Of a DNA stretch of 64,000 nt, positions 15,918 to 25,188 are shown piece after piece. The position numbers and the translations under genes were made by a program. Position 1 is the stretch's first letter, and each line of letters begins with the position of its first letter. A model generated the notes under the pieces. The model saw only the letters and a program-made list of their open reading frames with translations. It searched no databases and was not told the DNA's origin. The stretch comes from Hyphomicrobiales bacterium (lineage in GTDB: Bacteria > Pseudomonadota > Alphaproteobacteria > Rhizobiales > Rhizobiaceae). The stretch is taken from NCBI GenBank assembly GCA_900474095.1, contig UCOA01000067.1:1-64000 (forward strand), given 5' to 3'.

Positions 15918-18671
15918 ATGGATCTAGACCAAGCGACATTGTCAAAAATTATTGATCAGGCAGATCGCCTCCGGGACCAGGGACAATGGTTGGAGGCGGC
16001 CGCCTTGTACGGAAGCCTTCTCGAAAAGACGCTCTCTTCCGGCCACGTGTGGACGCAATATGCCCACGTCTTAAAAGAAGGCGAACTGTTCGAAGAGGCC
16101 GTTAGCGCCTATCTGTCGGCCGTGCATTGCGATGGAACCGACCCCGATCCGCGGCTTCATCTTGCGCATCTTCTCAAGCGTCTTGGTCGAAGTGCGGACG
16201 CGCTTCAGGCTTTTCGGGCGTTAAGTGCGTTACCGGATGCACCGCATGTCGAACAGGAAATAGCTGGCCTTGGCATTCAGCTGATGCAGACGGAACAGAA
16301 GGCGACGCCAGATCTTATTGCCTCCAATGAACGCCAGCCCGGCCTCGATGTCTGCCTTTCTGGCTTTGAACGTTTGCAGAGGCTTGAAGAGGAACGTGCG
16401 GCGAATATCGCTCAGAAAAACAGCCGCTACGAGACGCAGGATAAAAAGCGCAAAGTACCGCTTGTTGGGGCATCGGTAGAGTTGCGCCGTCTGATGAAGC
16501 CACGCTTCATACGAGCGCGCCTCGATCCGAAAGCGAATCTCGTGATTCGTGATGATCTCTATGTGGCGACAACTGGAAATCCGCAATTTGCGGTACGCGT
16601 CGACGGCTATTCCCTGCAGCCTGGATGGTTCGAAGTCGAGGTTGATCTTCTCGGACACTCTTCCATGTCTTTCGATCCCATTCTCTATATCGAGAACAGG
16701 CTTGAATGGGCCACGTTTTCGACGTTCCGGCTGAGACCAATGGGCGAAGGCAAGTTTCATGCGACCGGCCTTGTCGAAGGCCCCGTCCTTCGTCTTCGGC
16801 TGGACCCCGCTCGCCGCGAGGGTTCTTTCACCGTCCGGGCTTTCAAACTGCGGCAAATCAGCTTGGCAAAAGGCCTTTGCCAAGGGTATCGCCAAAACTC
16901 GGACGCTGTGCGAAAGGCACTCCGTGCGGCTGTAACGCACAAGCGTCGAAAACGCTTTGTGAGGAATATCGCTGACATCCTGACATATGCCGGTCCTGAT
17001 CGTTATCACGCGTGGATCGCTTTGCACGATACGCCAACCAGCGAACAAGCTGCCCTACAAAGACGAGCTGTTGTTGGTTGGCCGACGCAGCCTCTAATTT
17101 CGCTAATCATCAATACAGATGACCTTCTCCTGCCCGAGCTGGAGGCTACTCTTCGATCACTGAAGGACCAAAGTTACCACAATTGGCAGATGTATCTTTC
17201 GGTATCTTCCCCTGTTCCGAAAGAAAAGTGTCAGCACCTGATCAGCGGAGCTGAAACTGATCCGCGGATGGTTGTGCATTGGAAGGATGCCCAGCCGACG
17301 ATGAAAAGCGTGCTGAGCAAATGCGACGGCCGATTCATCGTTTTCGTCACAGCGGGGGACGTTCTGGCACCCTCGGCGCTTTATGAAATCGCTGAACGTT
17401 CCATAACGAAACCCGAGGCTCGTCTGATCTTCAGCGACGAGGATTCGATTGAAGCAGGCGCGCGGCACTCACCGCTGTTCAAGCCGGATTGGGATCCGGA
17501 CTACTTCTTTGCGTCCAATTATCTCGGTCGGTTCGTGGTGTTTGAGGCCGCTCTCATCGAAACATGCTGCCTTCCGTTGCTCCCGCTGCCGGAGCTGGAT
17601 GTCCACGATCTCATCTTGCGCGCGACCGAGATACTTTTGCCCAATGAGATTACACACATACCGCATGTCCTTTACCATCGAAATTCGCCGGCACACGCAA
17701 GCGGCCAAAATGTTCTGCCCTATCCGATGATGGCTCGCCGCCTTCAAGCGCTTAGCGCCAGCCTGATACGACAAGGCAAACAAGTGACCGTGGTGGAAGA
17801 GAAAGGCGGTCTCGCCAGATTGATCTGGCCGCTGCCAACCCCGGCGCCGCTGGTCACGCTCATTATCCCGACGCGCGACCACCTTCATCTTCTCCAGGCA
17901 TGCATAGAGTCTCTTCTGAGTAAGACGGCTTATCCCGCCTTCGAAATCATCGTTGTCGACAATGGCAGCGTTGAGCCTGAAACACTCCGTTATTTCGATG
18001 TGTTGCGGGCGATGGACAACGTTCGTGTTCTCAGTGCGCCAGGCCCTTTCAATTTTTCTTGGTTGAACAATCTTGCCGTCGAGCAGGCTCAGGGAAGCGT
18101 CATTGGCCTGGTGAACAACGATATCCTGGCAATCAACAGCGAATGGCTTGAGGAAATGGTATCGCACGCAATACGGCCGGACATTGGGGCGGTGGGAGCC
18201 AAACTGTTGTACCGGACAGGACAGGTACAACATGCAGGTGTCGTCTGCGGCATCGGTCTGGTGGCGGCACATCCCCATAAATATCGCTCTGGCGATGACC
18301 CTGGCTATATGGGGCGCCTGGCGGTGACCCAATCGTTTTCGGCGGTCACTGCCGCATGCCTTGTCGTCGAGAAATCCAAATACAAAGAGGTCGGCGGCCT
18401 TGATTCCGAAAATCTGACAGTTGCTTTCAACGATGTCGATTTCTGTCTGAAACTGGGCAAGGCCGGATATCGCAACATCTACACGCCGCACGCCTCGCTT
18501 GTTCATCTCGAAAGTGTAACGCGCGGCCTTGACACCTCGCCAGAAAAAAACCGGCGCTACAGGACAGAGGCTGATTTCATGCTGAGAAAATGGGGTGATC
18601 GAATTCATAAGGATCCATTTTACAATGTCAACCTGACGCACGATCGCGAGGATTTCTCAATCCGGGATTAA
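15918..18671 (+). CDS. TPR protein fused to two GT2 glycosyltransferase domains
   Basis: The protein has 917 residues. Residues about 10-120 form TPR-like helical repeats (LYGSLLEKTLSSGHVWTQYA). A domain I do not recognise covers about 190-310. A GT2-like domain begins near residue 391 (PLISLIINTDDLLLPE) and contains SDEDS. A second GT2 domain begins near 643 (VTLIIPTRDHLHLLQ) with GLVNND near 735 and FNDVDFCLKLGKAGYRN near 837, the pattern of O-antigen rhamnosyl- or galactosyl-transferases. Two active sites on one chain could add alternating sugars. The first lacks some expected acidic residues and may be weaker. Confidence 0.85.
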   Translation: MDLDQATLSKIIDQADRLRDQGQWLEAAALYGSLLEKTLSSGHVWTQYAHVLKEGELFEEAVSAYLSAVHCDGTDPDPRLHLAHLLKRLGRSADALQAFRALSALPDAPHVEQEIAGLGIQLMQTEQKATPDLIASNERQPGLDVCLSGFERLQRLEEERAANIAQKNSRYETQDKKRKVPLVGASVELRRLMKPRFIRARLDPKANLVIRDDLYVATTGNPQFAVRVDGYSLQPGWFEVEVDLLGHSSMSFDPILYIENRLEWATFSTFRLRPMGEGKFHATGLVEGPVLRLRLDPARREGSFTVRAFKLRQISLAKGLCQGYRQNSDAVRKALRAAVTHKRRKRFVRNIADILTYAGPDRYHAWIALHDTPTSEQAALQRRAVVGWPTQPLISLIINTDDLLLPELEATLRSLKDQSYHNWQMYLSVSSPVPKEKCQHLISGAETDPRMVVHWKDAQPTMKSVLSKCDGRFIVFVTAGDVLAPSALYEIAERSITKPEARLIFSDEDSIEAGARHSPLFKPDWDPDYFFASNYLGRFVVFEAALIETCCLPLLPLPELDVHDLILRATEILLPNEITHIPHVLYHRNSPAHASGQNVLPYPMMARRLQALSASLIRQGKQVTVVEEKGGLARLIWPLPTPAPLVTLIIPTRDHLHLLQACIESLLSKTAYPAFEIIVVDNGSVEPETLRYFDVLRAMDNVRVLSAPGPFNFSWLNNLAVEQAQGSVIGLVNNDILAINSEWLEEMVSHAIRPDIGAVGAKLLYRTGQVQHAGVVCGIGLVAAHPHKYRSGDDPGYMGRLAVTQSFSAVTAACLVVEKSKYKEVGGLDSENLTVAFNDVDFCLKLGKAGYRNIYTPHASLVHLESVTRGLDTSPEKNRRYRTEADFMLRKWGDRIHKDPFYNVNLTHDREDFSIRD

Positions 18672-19025
18672 GTCCGGCTCAGGAGTTGAATTCGCAAGAG
18701 TGGAAGGAATTCTGCCCCCAGATCGCCAAAAAGGTGTTCTCGTTACCGACAGGAAGCGTAAAGCGATGTAGACATAGATAGAGCCACGACTCGAATAAAC
18801 TTGTGCCTTACGCTCAATTTTTCCTTGACAGGCATCACACATTATCGGCACGGATGCGCCCGCAATGCACGCAGTGTTTGCAATGCAGCACGTTGCTTGC
18901 AATGCAATAACAGAGACGTTTAAATCCGCTTCGATCCTGGAAGAATCACTTGACCGTCCGCGACCGACAGCACTTGCAGTTTGACGAAAGATCAGGTCAC
19001 AGACAGAACAAAGGAACAGATTTCC
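18672..19025. other. Intergenic region with a three-fold GCAATGCA repeat
   Basis: About 350 bases lie between two same-strand glycosyltransferase genes, and I see no gene in them. GCAATGCA occurs at 18862, 18880 and 18899, at 18- and 19-base spacing. The last copy lies about 120 bases before the next start codon. The layout is that of an iterated regulator site. Confidence 0.5.
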
Positions 19026-19721
19026 ATGAGTGATCATCTAAAAATTTATGTGGGATATGACAGCCGCGAAGACATTGCATGGCAGGTCTGCCGCCATTCC
19101 GTCCTGCGCCACAGCGGTTCGGACATTGAGATCTACCCGCTTAAGTTGACAACACTGCGTGAGTTGGGGCTTTATACGCGCGGCGCCGATAATGCGACGA
19201 CGGAATTCTCCATCACAAGATTCCTGACGCCCTATCTGGGAGCGCATGATGGCTGGACGATCTTCGTCGATTGCGATTTCTTGTTCACCCGAGACGTGCG
19301 CGATGTCCTCAAGCACGCTAGCCGTGACAAGGCCGCTTACGTGGTTCAACACGATTACACGCCGGCCAATACCGTCAAGATGGATGGCAAACAACAGAGC
19401 GTCTATCCGCGCAAGAACTGGTCGTCGTTCATTCTGTTCAACAACGCCCATCCCGAGGTGAAGGCCCTGACGCCGGAGATAGTAAACACTGCTGCGCCGG
19501 CCTTCCTGCATCGCTTCCAGTGGCTTTCGGATGACAATCTGATTGGTGCTCTTCCTCTTGAATGGAACTTCCTCGAAGGCGAGTACCCTCGTCGCGACGA
19601 GGTGCCTGCCGCAATCCATTATACCAATGGCGGTCCCTGGTTCGAGAATTGGAAGAACGTCGACTATGCGGATCTTTGGACGGCGGAGCGCGATAAGTAC
19701 TCGGCTTCCGCAAACCAGTAA
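19026..19721 (+). CDS. Glycosyltransferase with a DCD motif (GT8-like)
   Basis: The protein has 231 residues. It opens KIYVGYDSREDIAWQVCRHS, a nucleotide-binding start common in small GT-A enzymes. TEFSITRFLTPYL, FVDCDFLFTRDV (a DxD-type metal site) and WNFLEGEY follow. I chose the ATG at 19026 because AAGGA lies ten bases upstream. An in-frame ATG at 18981 would add 15 poorly structured residues. The epimerase gene follows after 19 bases. It should transfer a sugar in the cytoplasm, and the donor is unknown. Confidence 0.8.
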   Translation: MSDHLKIYVGYDSREDIAWQVCRHSVLRHSGSDIEIYPLKLTTLRELGLYTRGADNATTEFSITRFLTPYLGAHDGWTIFVDCDFLFTRDVRDVLKHASRDKAAYVVQHDYTPANTVKMDGKQQSVYPRKNWSSFILFNNAHPEVKALTPEIVNTAAPAFLHRFQWLSDDNLIGALPLEWNFLEGEYPRRDEVPAAIHYTNGGPWFENWKNVDYADLWTAERDKYSASANQ

Positions 19722-19740
19722 GCGCAGGGGGTCGTTGTAA

Positions 19741-20886
19741 ATGCAAACCGTTCTCGTTACCGGCGGCGCTGGATTTATCGGATCGCATCTCGTTCCGTTG
19801 CTTGCCGAAAGAGGCATCAGCGTCCGTGTGCTGGACACGCTGGCACCGCAAATCCACGGAATGTTGCCTGGTCGTACGCTCGATTGGCTGGCGAACACAC
19901 CGGGAGTGGAGTTCGTTCGGGGCTCGGTTGCGAGCGAGGCCGACCTGAAAGCAAGCCTCGACGGAATCACCGCCGTCGTACATCTTGCCGCGGAGACGGG
20001 GACGGGGCAGTCGATGTATGAAATCGACCGCTATTGCCGGGAAAACGTGCAAGGCACGGCGCTTCTCATGCATCTTCTCGCTAACGGCGCCGCACCCAGC
20101 GTGCAGCGTGTCGTGCTTGCCTCTTCTCGCTCCGTCTATGGCGAGGGAGCCTATACCTACGACGAAGCGGCCGATTCTATACGCATTACGCCCTCTTTCA
20201 GGACGGCGGAGGCGCTACGAGCTGGCCAGTGGGAGCCAGTATGCCCAAAAACGGGTACCGCACTGAAGGTGGTCCCAACGCGTGAGGACGATCGTACCGC
20301 GCCTGCCTCGATTTATGCGGCCACCAAGCTCATGCAGGAAGATCTTGTTAGAATTACTTGCGAAAGTGCCGGAATAGGCCACGCCATTCTCCGGCTGCAA
20401 AATGTCTATGGAGAGGGGCAATCGCTGAACAATCCCTATACGGGGATCCTTTCAATTTTCTCAACCCGCATTCGCCGCGGATTGGAACTGCCGATTTTCG
20501 AAGATGGCATGGAAAGCCGCGACTTTGTTCATGTCTCGGATGTCGCGGGCGCCTTCGTCGCCGCTGTGGAAGCGGAAACGTCTGCGAACTGTGTTATCAA
20601 CGTTGGTTCTGGTGTGGCCACGCCGGTTGTCGAAATTGCCCGAGCTCTTTGCAAGGCGTTCGACGCCCATGAAAATGTTCGGGTCACGGGTCAGTTCCGG
20701 CTTGGAGACATACGGCACAATGTGGCTGACATAAGCCGACTGCGTGAACGGCTCGGTCAGGTCCCGGCAGTCAGCCTTTCCGAAGGTTTGAGACGTTTTG
20801 CAACTTGGGTGAGTAAACAGCCATTGCCGGAAGACCAGCTTGGACGGGCGAATGAGGAACTGGCGAGGCGAAAGATGATGGGTTAA
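19741..20886 (+). CDS. NAD-dependent nucleotide-sugar epimerase, possibly dTDP-rhamnose 4-epimerase
   Basis: The protein has 381 residues and is an extended short-chain dehydrogenase. The Rossmann motif [10 protein letters not shown] is at the N-terminus, the catalytic Ser lies in LASSRSVYGEG, and YAATK is the Tyr-Lys pair. An insertion LRAGQWEPVCPKTG lies between these blocks. I associate a similar insertion with dTDP-L-rhamnose 4-epimerases, which make dTDP-6-deoxy-L-talose. That assignment is from memory and moderate. It would fit the rml operon at 38859-42360, which supplies dTDP-rhamnose. UDP-glucose-type epimerase activity is the main alternative. Confidence 0.75.
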   Translation: MQTVLVTGGAGFIGSHLVPLLAERGISVRVLDTLAPQIHGMLPGRTLDWLANTPGVEFVRGSVASEADLKASLDGITAVVHLAAETGTGQSMYEIDRYCRENVQGTALLMHLLANGAAPSVQRVVLASSRSVYGEGAYTYDEAADSIRITPSFRTAEALRAGQWEPVCPKTGTALKVVPTREDDRTAPASIYAATKLMQEDLVRITCESAGIGHAILRLQNVYGEGQSLNNPYTGILSIFSTRIRRGLELPIFEDGMESRDFVHVSDVAGAFVAAVEAETSANCVINVGSGVATPVVEIARALCKAFDAHENVRVTGQFRLGDIRHNVADISRLRERLGQVPAVSLSEGLRRFATWVSKQPLPEDQLGRANEELARRKMMG

Positions 20887-21172
20887 GTCCACAGCTGCCT
20901 GATGTGTCGCATGTGGTCTATTGCTTCAGCGGCAGGCAAGGACAAAAATCGGAATTGTTTGCATTTTTGAAAGCCCCGGTTGTCGGTTTATGATTATGTA
21001 ATTGGTTTTAAGGGCAATTTCGGAAACAGAAGCGGACTGCCAGAACCGGAAAAAAGACGTAATTGGTCCTGTTCGTGGATCCCCAATAATGATCATGTAT
21101 CTTGCGCACCCTCGTGAAGTTGCGCCCCGGAGACTGCATGGTTGAACCCGTTCGTCTGGAAGGTTCGAAAAC

Positions 21173-23668
21173 GTGACTAAAAACGGTTCAAAGCGGCATC
21201 TTGCCAAGCAAATACGTTACTGGTTTTTCGATAGAAAAAAATCTGGCGGGCTCGGCACGTTCCACGTTTCCCAAGGGGACGCGCACAATGCGCGCAAGGA
21301 GTGGCCACAAGCAATCGAGCACTACAAGAAAGCGCTCGCGATCTTGCCAAACCTGACGCCCATCTGGATTCAACTTGGACATGGCTTTCGCGAGACCAAT
21401 CAGCTCGAACATGCAGAACAATCCTATCTGCGCGCTCTCGACATCGAACCGGGCAATGCGGACGCCAAATTTTTCCTTGATGTCACGCACGCGGAACTGA
21501 AGAAGCGGGGGACAAGCACGGAGGAAAAGAACCCGGCGTTGAGCATGCCAGGCGAAGCTCCCTGGGAGGCGGCCGAACCGCCCGAGTTCCGTTTCCATCC
21601 GCGCGACGTTCTGTCCTCCTGGGTTCGCCTCAAGGATTGCTCCGAGCAGGACGACATGTCGGTATTGCGCCTGTCTGGTCAGGCTATCGGTATGGTTCCT
21701 CGCAAGGCAACACCGCAGACCGAAGGTCTTGTCCGGGCCGTGCGGGCTTTCCAGGCAATCAGCCGTCCTGGAGTTGCCGACGATGTTGTCTTAATAGGCG
21801 CGGACGGGGACACGGTTTCCCAGATAACTGGTTCCGGCTCGCTTTGGCAGCCGCAACCTGACAAGCCGCTTATTTTTGGCACCTGGGCAGGGATCGGGCT
21901 GGCTGACCTCTGGTTTGTCAACAGCCGGGCTCTACGGCTGCGTTTCAAGCCGGATAACGAGTTCCAAGGTCCGTCTGTCATACTGCGCTGCTTTCAATAC
22001 GATCCTGACGATCTGCAGCGATTGCGGCTCCTGTCGGAGCAACCAATTTCTACCGATATTCCGACATTCGTGGATGTGACAACGGCCAATCCATATTTTC
22101 CTCTGGGGTTTGCCGTCTGCACGGCAGACGCGCAGATTATTGCGTTCGCGCTCCTGCCGTTTCCGTCTCTTTGCCGGGGCGGGTTGCATTTCGGCGAACT
22201 GTTGAATTCAGGGGGTAGTAAGCCCTACCTTGAGGCACTTGAGGATGTCAGTGGTAGCCTGCTGCAAGCTGCCTTGAAGCGCGAGGGCCGTGCGAAGACG
22301 GGGCGTATCGAGGTCGATCTCGATGCTGCGACGGGGACGGAACGCATTTTCGAGAAGTCGCTGCGGCTTTGGCTAACTGAGGTGCTTGGCTTGTCGATCG
22401 GCATCGGCCATGTGCCTCAGGACATGGACGGCGAGGTGCTGGCCTATCTCGCTTCAGCACTTACCACTCGCGACCATAGCACCCCATCGGTCCACGTGGA
22501 TTACAACGTGCTGTTGCGATTATCCGCGGATTGTGTGCCGTCCTTGCACAGCCTCGTAGCTGATTGGAATGGTGGTTCAGGGTGGCACCCCGCCCCCTTC
22601 GTCATGGCATCTGTTGTAGACGGCGTGCCGAAGTACGTATTGTCTCCGCCTTCAACCGCTGCAAGTCAGGACAGGCAGCCCCGGGGTATCCGGACGTTCC
22701 CGGTCTTTGAAGTACACGCTGCGCTGGATATCCCGCCCCACGGAGCCGGCGAGCCGGAGCCTCCGATCGCTGCCATTCGCTTATGCCGTCTTGTAAACCC
22801 GGATGAGGCGCAGTTACTCGCTCCGTATCCCCTTGGCACCAAGACGGCCGGAGAGAATGGCGCTTCGGAGCGCATTGCAACACCAAGCATCTCCGTAGTG
22901 CATCATTTTGCCGGTGACGAAAAAGTCCTGGCGGCAATCCTGGAGGCTTTAAGCCTGCAGCAGGGCGGCGATTCCCTTCAGGTCCTGGTAGCCGGCAGCG
23001 AGTGCTATGCCGATCGCGTCCGGTTACTTCTTCAACGCTTCTTTCCTTCGCGCGGTCATTTTATCGACTGCCCCGAGGAGGAAAATGAGGGAGCACGCCT
23101 CAACCGGGCTGCAGCACAAGTTGAAGCAGAGCTTATTCTCGTGCTCGGCGACGCAGTGCTGCTGCATGATCCATCTACCATCCCGGCTCTGGCGTCTCTT
23201 ATGAAAGCTCCGGGAATTGCTTCGGCGACTTGCATTCTGATTGGCCCCCAAATTGTCAACAAAACGACGAAGTTGACCCTGGTGTCTTCGGGCTATTTCC
23301 CGTTTGTCGCGCCTGCCGGGGCGGCGGCTGAGGTGTCGTACGAGAACGGCGAAATCCTGTTGAACCTGCCGCATGCGGTCTGGCCGGCAGCTGTCAATTC
23401 CAGCAGGCTTTTCATGGTCGGCAAGGAAGAATGGCGGCGTATAGGAGGATTTACGGATCATCGCCTGGCGCTGGAGGAACTTGGTACACCCTTCTGGGCC
23501 AAGTCGATCGCCGAAGGACGCTCCCATGTGGTCACAACAGCGGTTTCTGCGAGCCTGCTTCCTCTGACTGAAGAAGTCGTGTCCCGTTATCGCGCGGCCC
23601 CGAAATTCCTTCCCGCCATCGATGAGGCCAGCCGACTTTCGCTCAAGATAAAGAGGCTTGTGGCATGA
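21173..23668 (+). CDS. TPR protein with a degenerate GT2-like C-terminal domain
   Basis: The protein has 831 residues and starts at GTG with GGAAGG upstream. Residues about 30-105 carry two TPR-like repeats (WPQAIEHYKKALAILPN and EHAEQSYLRALDIEPGN). The middle 400 residues are not recognised. The C-terminal part from about residue 565 looks like GT2: SISVVHHFAGDEKVL, LILVLGDAVLLHD where a D-x-D would be expected, and WRRIGGFTDHRLALEELG. The acidic metal motif is weak, so the domain may be non-catalytic. The next gene overlaps its stop as ATGA, placing it at the head of a three-gene glycosyltransferase unit. Confidence 0.72.
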   Translation: MTKNGSKRHLAKQIRYWFFDRKKSGGLGTFHVSQGDAHNARKEWPQAIEHYKKALAILPNLTPIWIQLGHGFRETNQLEHAEQSYLRALDIEPGNADAKFFLDVTHAELKKRGTSTEEKNPALSMPGEAPWEAAEPPEFRFHPRDVLSSWVRLKDCSEQDDMSVLRLSGQAIGMVPRKATPQTEGLVRAVRAFQAISRPGVADDVVLIGADGDTVSQITGSGSLWQPQPDKPLIFGTWAGIGLADLWFVNSRALRLRFKPDNEFQGPSVILRCFQYDPDDLQRLRLLSEQPISTDIPTFVDVTTANPYFPLGFAVCTADAQIIAFALLPFPSLCRGGLHFGELLNSGGSKPYLEALEDVSGSLLQAALKREGRAKTGRIEVDLDAATGTERIFEKSLRLWLTEVLGLSIGIGHVPQDMDGEVLAYLASALTTRDHSTPSVHVDYNVLLRLSADCVPSLHSLVADWNGGSGWHPAPFVMASVVDGVPKYVLSPPSTAASQDRQPRGIRTFPVFEVHAALDIPPHGAGEPEPPIAAIRLCRLVNPDEAQLLAPYPLGTKTAGENGASERIATPSISVVHHFAGDEKVLAAILEALSLQQGGDSLQVLVAGSECYADRVRLLLQRFFPSRGHFIDCPEEENEGARLNRAAAQVEAELILVLGDAVLLHDPSTIPALASLMKAPGIASATCILIGPQIVNKTTKLTLVSSGYFPFVAPAGAAAEVSYENGEILLNLPHAVWPAAVNSSRLFMVGKEEWRRIGGFTDHRLALEELGTPFWAKSIAEGRSHVVTTAVSASLLPLTEEVVSRYRAAPKFLPAIDEASRLSLKIKRLVA

Positions 23669-25188
23669 AAATCTGCGTTGTCGTTCCGAGCGAGAAATAT
23701 CTGGATCAAGCGGGGCCCAGAATTCGTTACATGCGGATTACCGCCTCTCTTGCTGAGGCCGGCCACAGCTTGACGTTGCTGCCTATAGAGAATTTCAAGA
23801 CGATCGACCATGACGTCTATCTTTTGAGCAAATGTTTCGATGCAAACGCACTGGTTGTCGCGCGAAAGGTTGCGGCAAGTGGCAAGGTCGTCGGCGTCGA
23901 CCTCTTCGACGACTACTTTAGTGACTTGCAGGACAGTCGTTTTCAGCGGCTGCGCGGCTGGCTGATCGGGTGCCTCGCATGTGCTGATTTCGTCCTTTGT
24001 TCAACGCCTGTCATGCGGCGCGTGGCCGAGCAATATGCCCCAAGTCTTCCGGTCTACATAATGAACGATCCATTTGATCGTTATGACACCAGAACTCTGC
24101 GCCAGAATTTGGCAAAGAAACACGCCACTTTATGGGCAAATGGTGTCCTGAACGTTGCTTGGTACGGTATGGGTGATAATCCGTATTTTCCTGTGGGTCT
24201 CGCGGATCTCGCCGCATTCTCCGGCGAATTGGCCGATATGCAGGGAAGGGGATTTGATGTCCGTCTCGACATCCTCACCAATAGCCGGGCCATGACGGGG
24301 GATGCTCTGGCGGCATTGAGCGTTATACCAGTGCCCTATGAGATACACGAATGGAACGAAGCGGAGGAGCAGAAGCTGCTCGCTCGGACACAAGTGGTCT
24401 TCCTGCCTGTCTCGGCACAGAATTTCAGTGTCGCAAAATCATTGAACCGGGCTGTGACGGCCCTTTGCTCCGGCAACCAGGTTCTTTCGGCCGGTTTTCC
24501 GCTCTATAAGCCCTTCTCCGACTTCATTTATCGCGATGCCTCGTCGATCGTGAATGATCTGAAGGCGGGTCGGCCCCGGTTGCGAACGGAAACGCTTAAG
24601 TCTTTAGACCTCGTCTTGCGGGCTCACGCCGATCCGGCAGTGGAGGCGCGGGGGCTGACATCCTTCCTGGAAACAATCATTAGCGGAAAGACAGTTCAAA
24701 GCGTACTTTCGCAGCCGTGGGGTGCCTTGATTCATGGTGTCGAAAGCTCCGCCTCCGCACATAAATTTGCAAAGCGCATGCAGGCTCTTTCCATCGCCAG
24801 CCCTTTGACAAGCCTGGAACTCAACTTCGACCTGCGCTTTGACTGGAACGAGCAGCGTACTGGCCTCGATCTTCTGGTTTCGGAGGCAGCGTGCGACCTG
24901 CTGGCCCCGCGAGCTGCCGCCAAGGCGGTGCCATACGGCAAGATCATCGATTTCGAGTTTCGAAAAATCGGGCAGGACGATGTGCCCTCACTTGCATGCG
25001 AGGGCAGAGAGCTGGCCGATTGCGGATCGCCAGCAGGAAAGCTGGCAGCTTATTCATCCGTCATGTCTGCAATTCTTCACGTCATGGAAGAGTTGTTTCC
25101 GGGAATTCCTTGTATCGTTTCCGAAAGCTGGCGCCTTCCTTGGCCGGTTTCGTCTCAGAACGCACGAACACCTCAGGGAGCCAATTGA
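23665..25188 (+). CDS. Glycosyltransferase-like protein (GT-B type)
   Basis: The protein has 507 residues. The N-terminus (MKICVVVPSEKYLDQAGPRIRY) and the run VGVDLFDDYFSD resemble GT-B glycosyltransferases that work on modified or chain-terminating sugars. VFLPVSAQNFSVAKSLNRAV sits where the donor-binding half would be. The final 130 residues are not recognised. It overlaps both neighbours (ATGA at its start and TGATG at its stop), which suggests coupled translation and perhaps a complex. The substrate is unknown. Confidence 0.65.
   Translation: MKICVVVPSEKYLDQAGPRIRYMRITASLAEAGHSLTLLPIENFKTIDHDVYLLSKCFDANALVVARKVAASGKVVGVDLFDDYFSDLQDSRFQRLRGWLIGCLACADFVLCSTPVMRRVAEQYAPSLPVYIMNDPFDRYDTRTLRQNLAKKHATLWANGVLNVAWYGMGDNPYFPVGLADLAAFSGELADMQGRGFDVRLDILTNSRAMTGDALAALSVIPVPYEIHEWNEAEEQKLLARTQVVFLPVSAQNFSVAKSLNRAVTALCSGNQVLSAGFPLYKPFSDFIYRDASSIVNDLKAGRPRLRTETLKSLDLVLRAHADPAVEARGLTSFLETIISGKTVQSVLSQPWGALIHGVESSASAHKFAKRMQALSIASPLTSLELNFDLRFDWNEQRTGLDLLVSEAACDLLAPRAAAKAVPYGKIIDFEFRKIGQDDVPSLACEGRELADCGSPAGKLAAYSSVMSAILHVMEELFPGIPCIVSESWRLPWPVSSQNARTPQGAN

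Noticed and set aside
17469-18641. A 390-codon open frame opposite the TPR-GT2 gene
   Set aside because: It is antisense to a well-supported glycosyltransferase and has no family motifs. Long antisense frames are common at this GC content.
24891-25187. An in-frame extension of the large glycosyltransferase gene by 99 codons
   Set aside because: It would overlap the preceding gene almost 300 bases and reads as arginine-rich shadow sequence. The ATG at 25188 has a good ribosome site and begins a normal protein.
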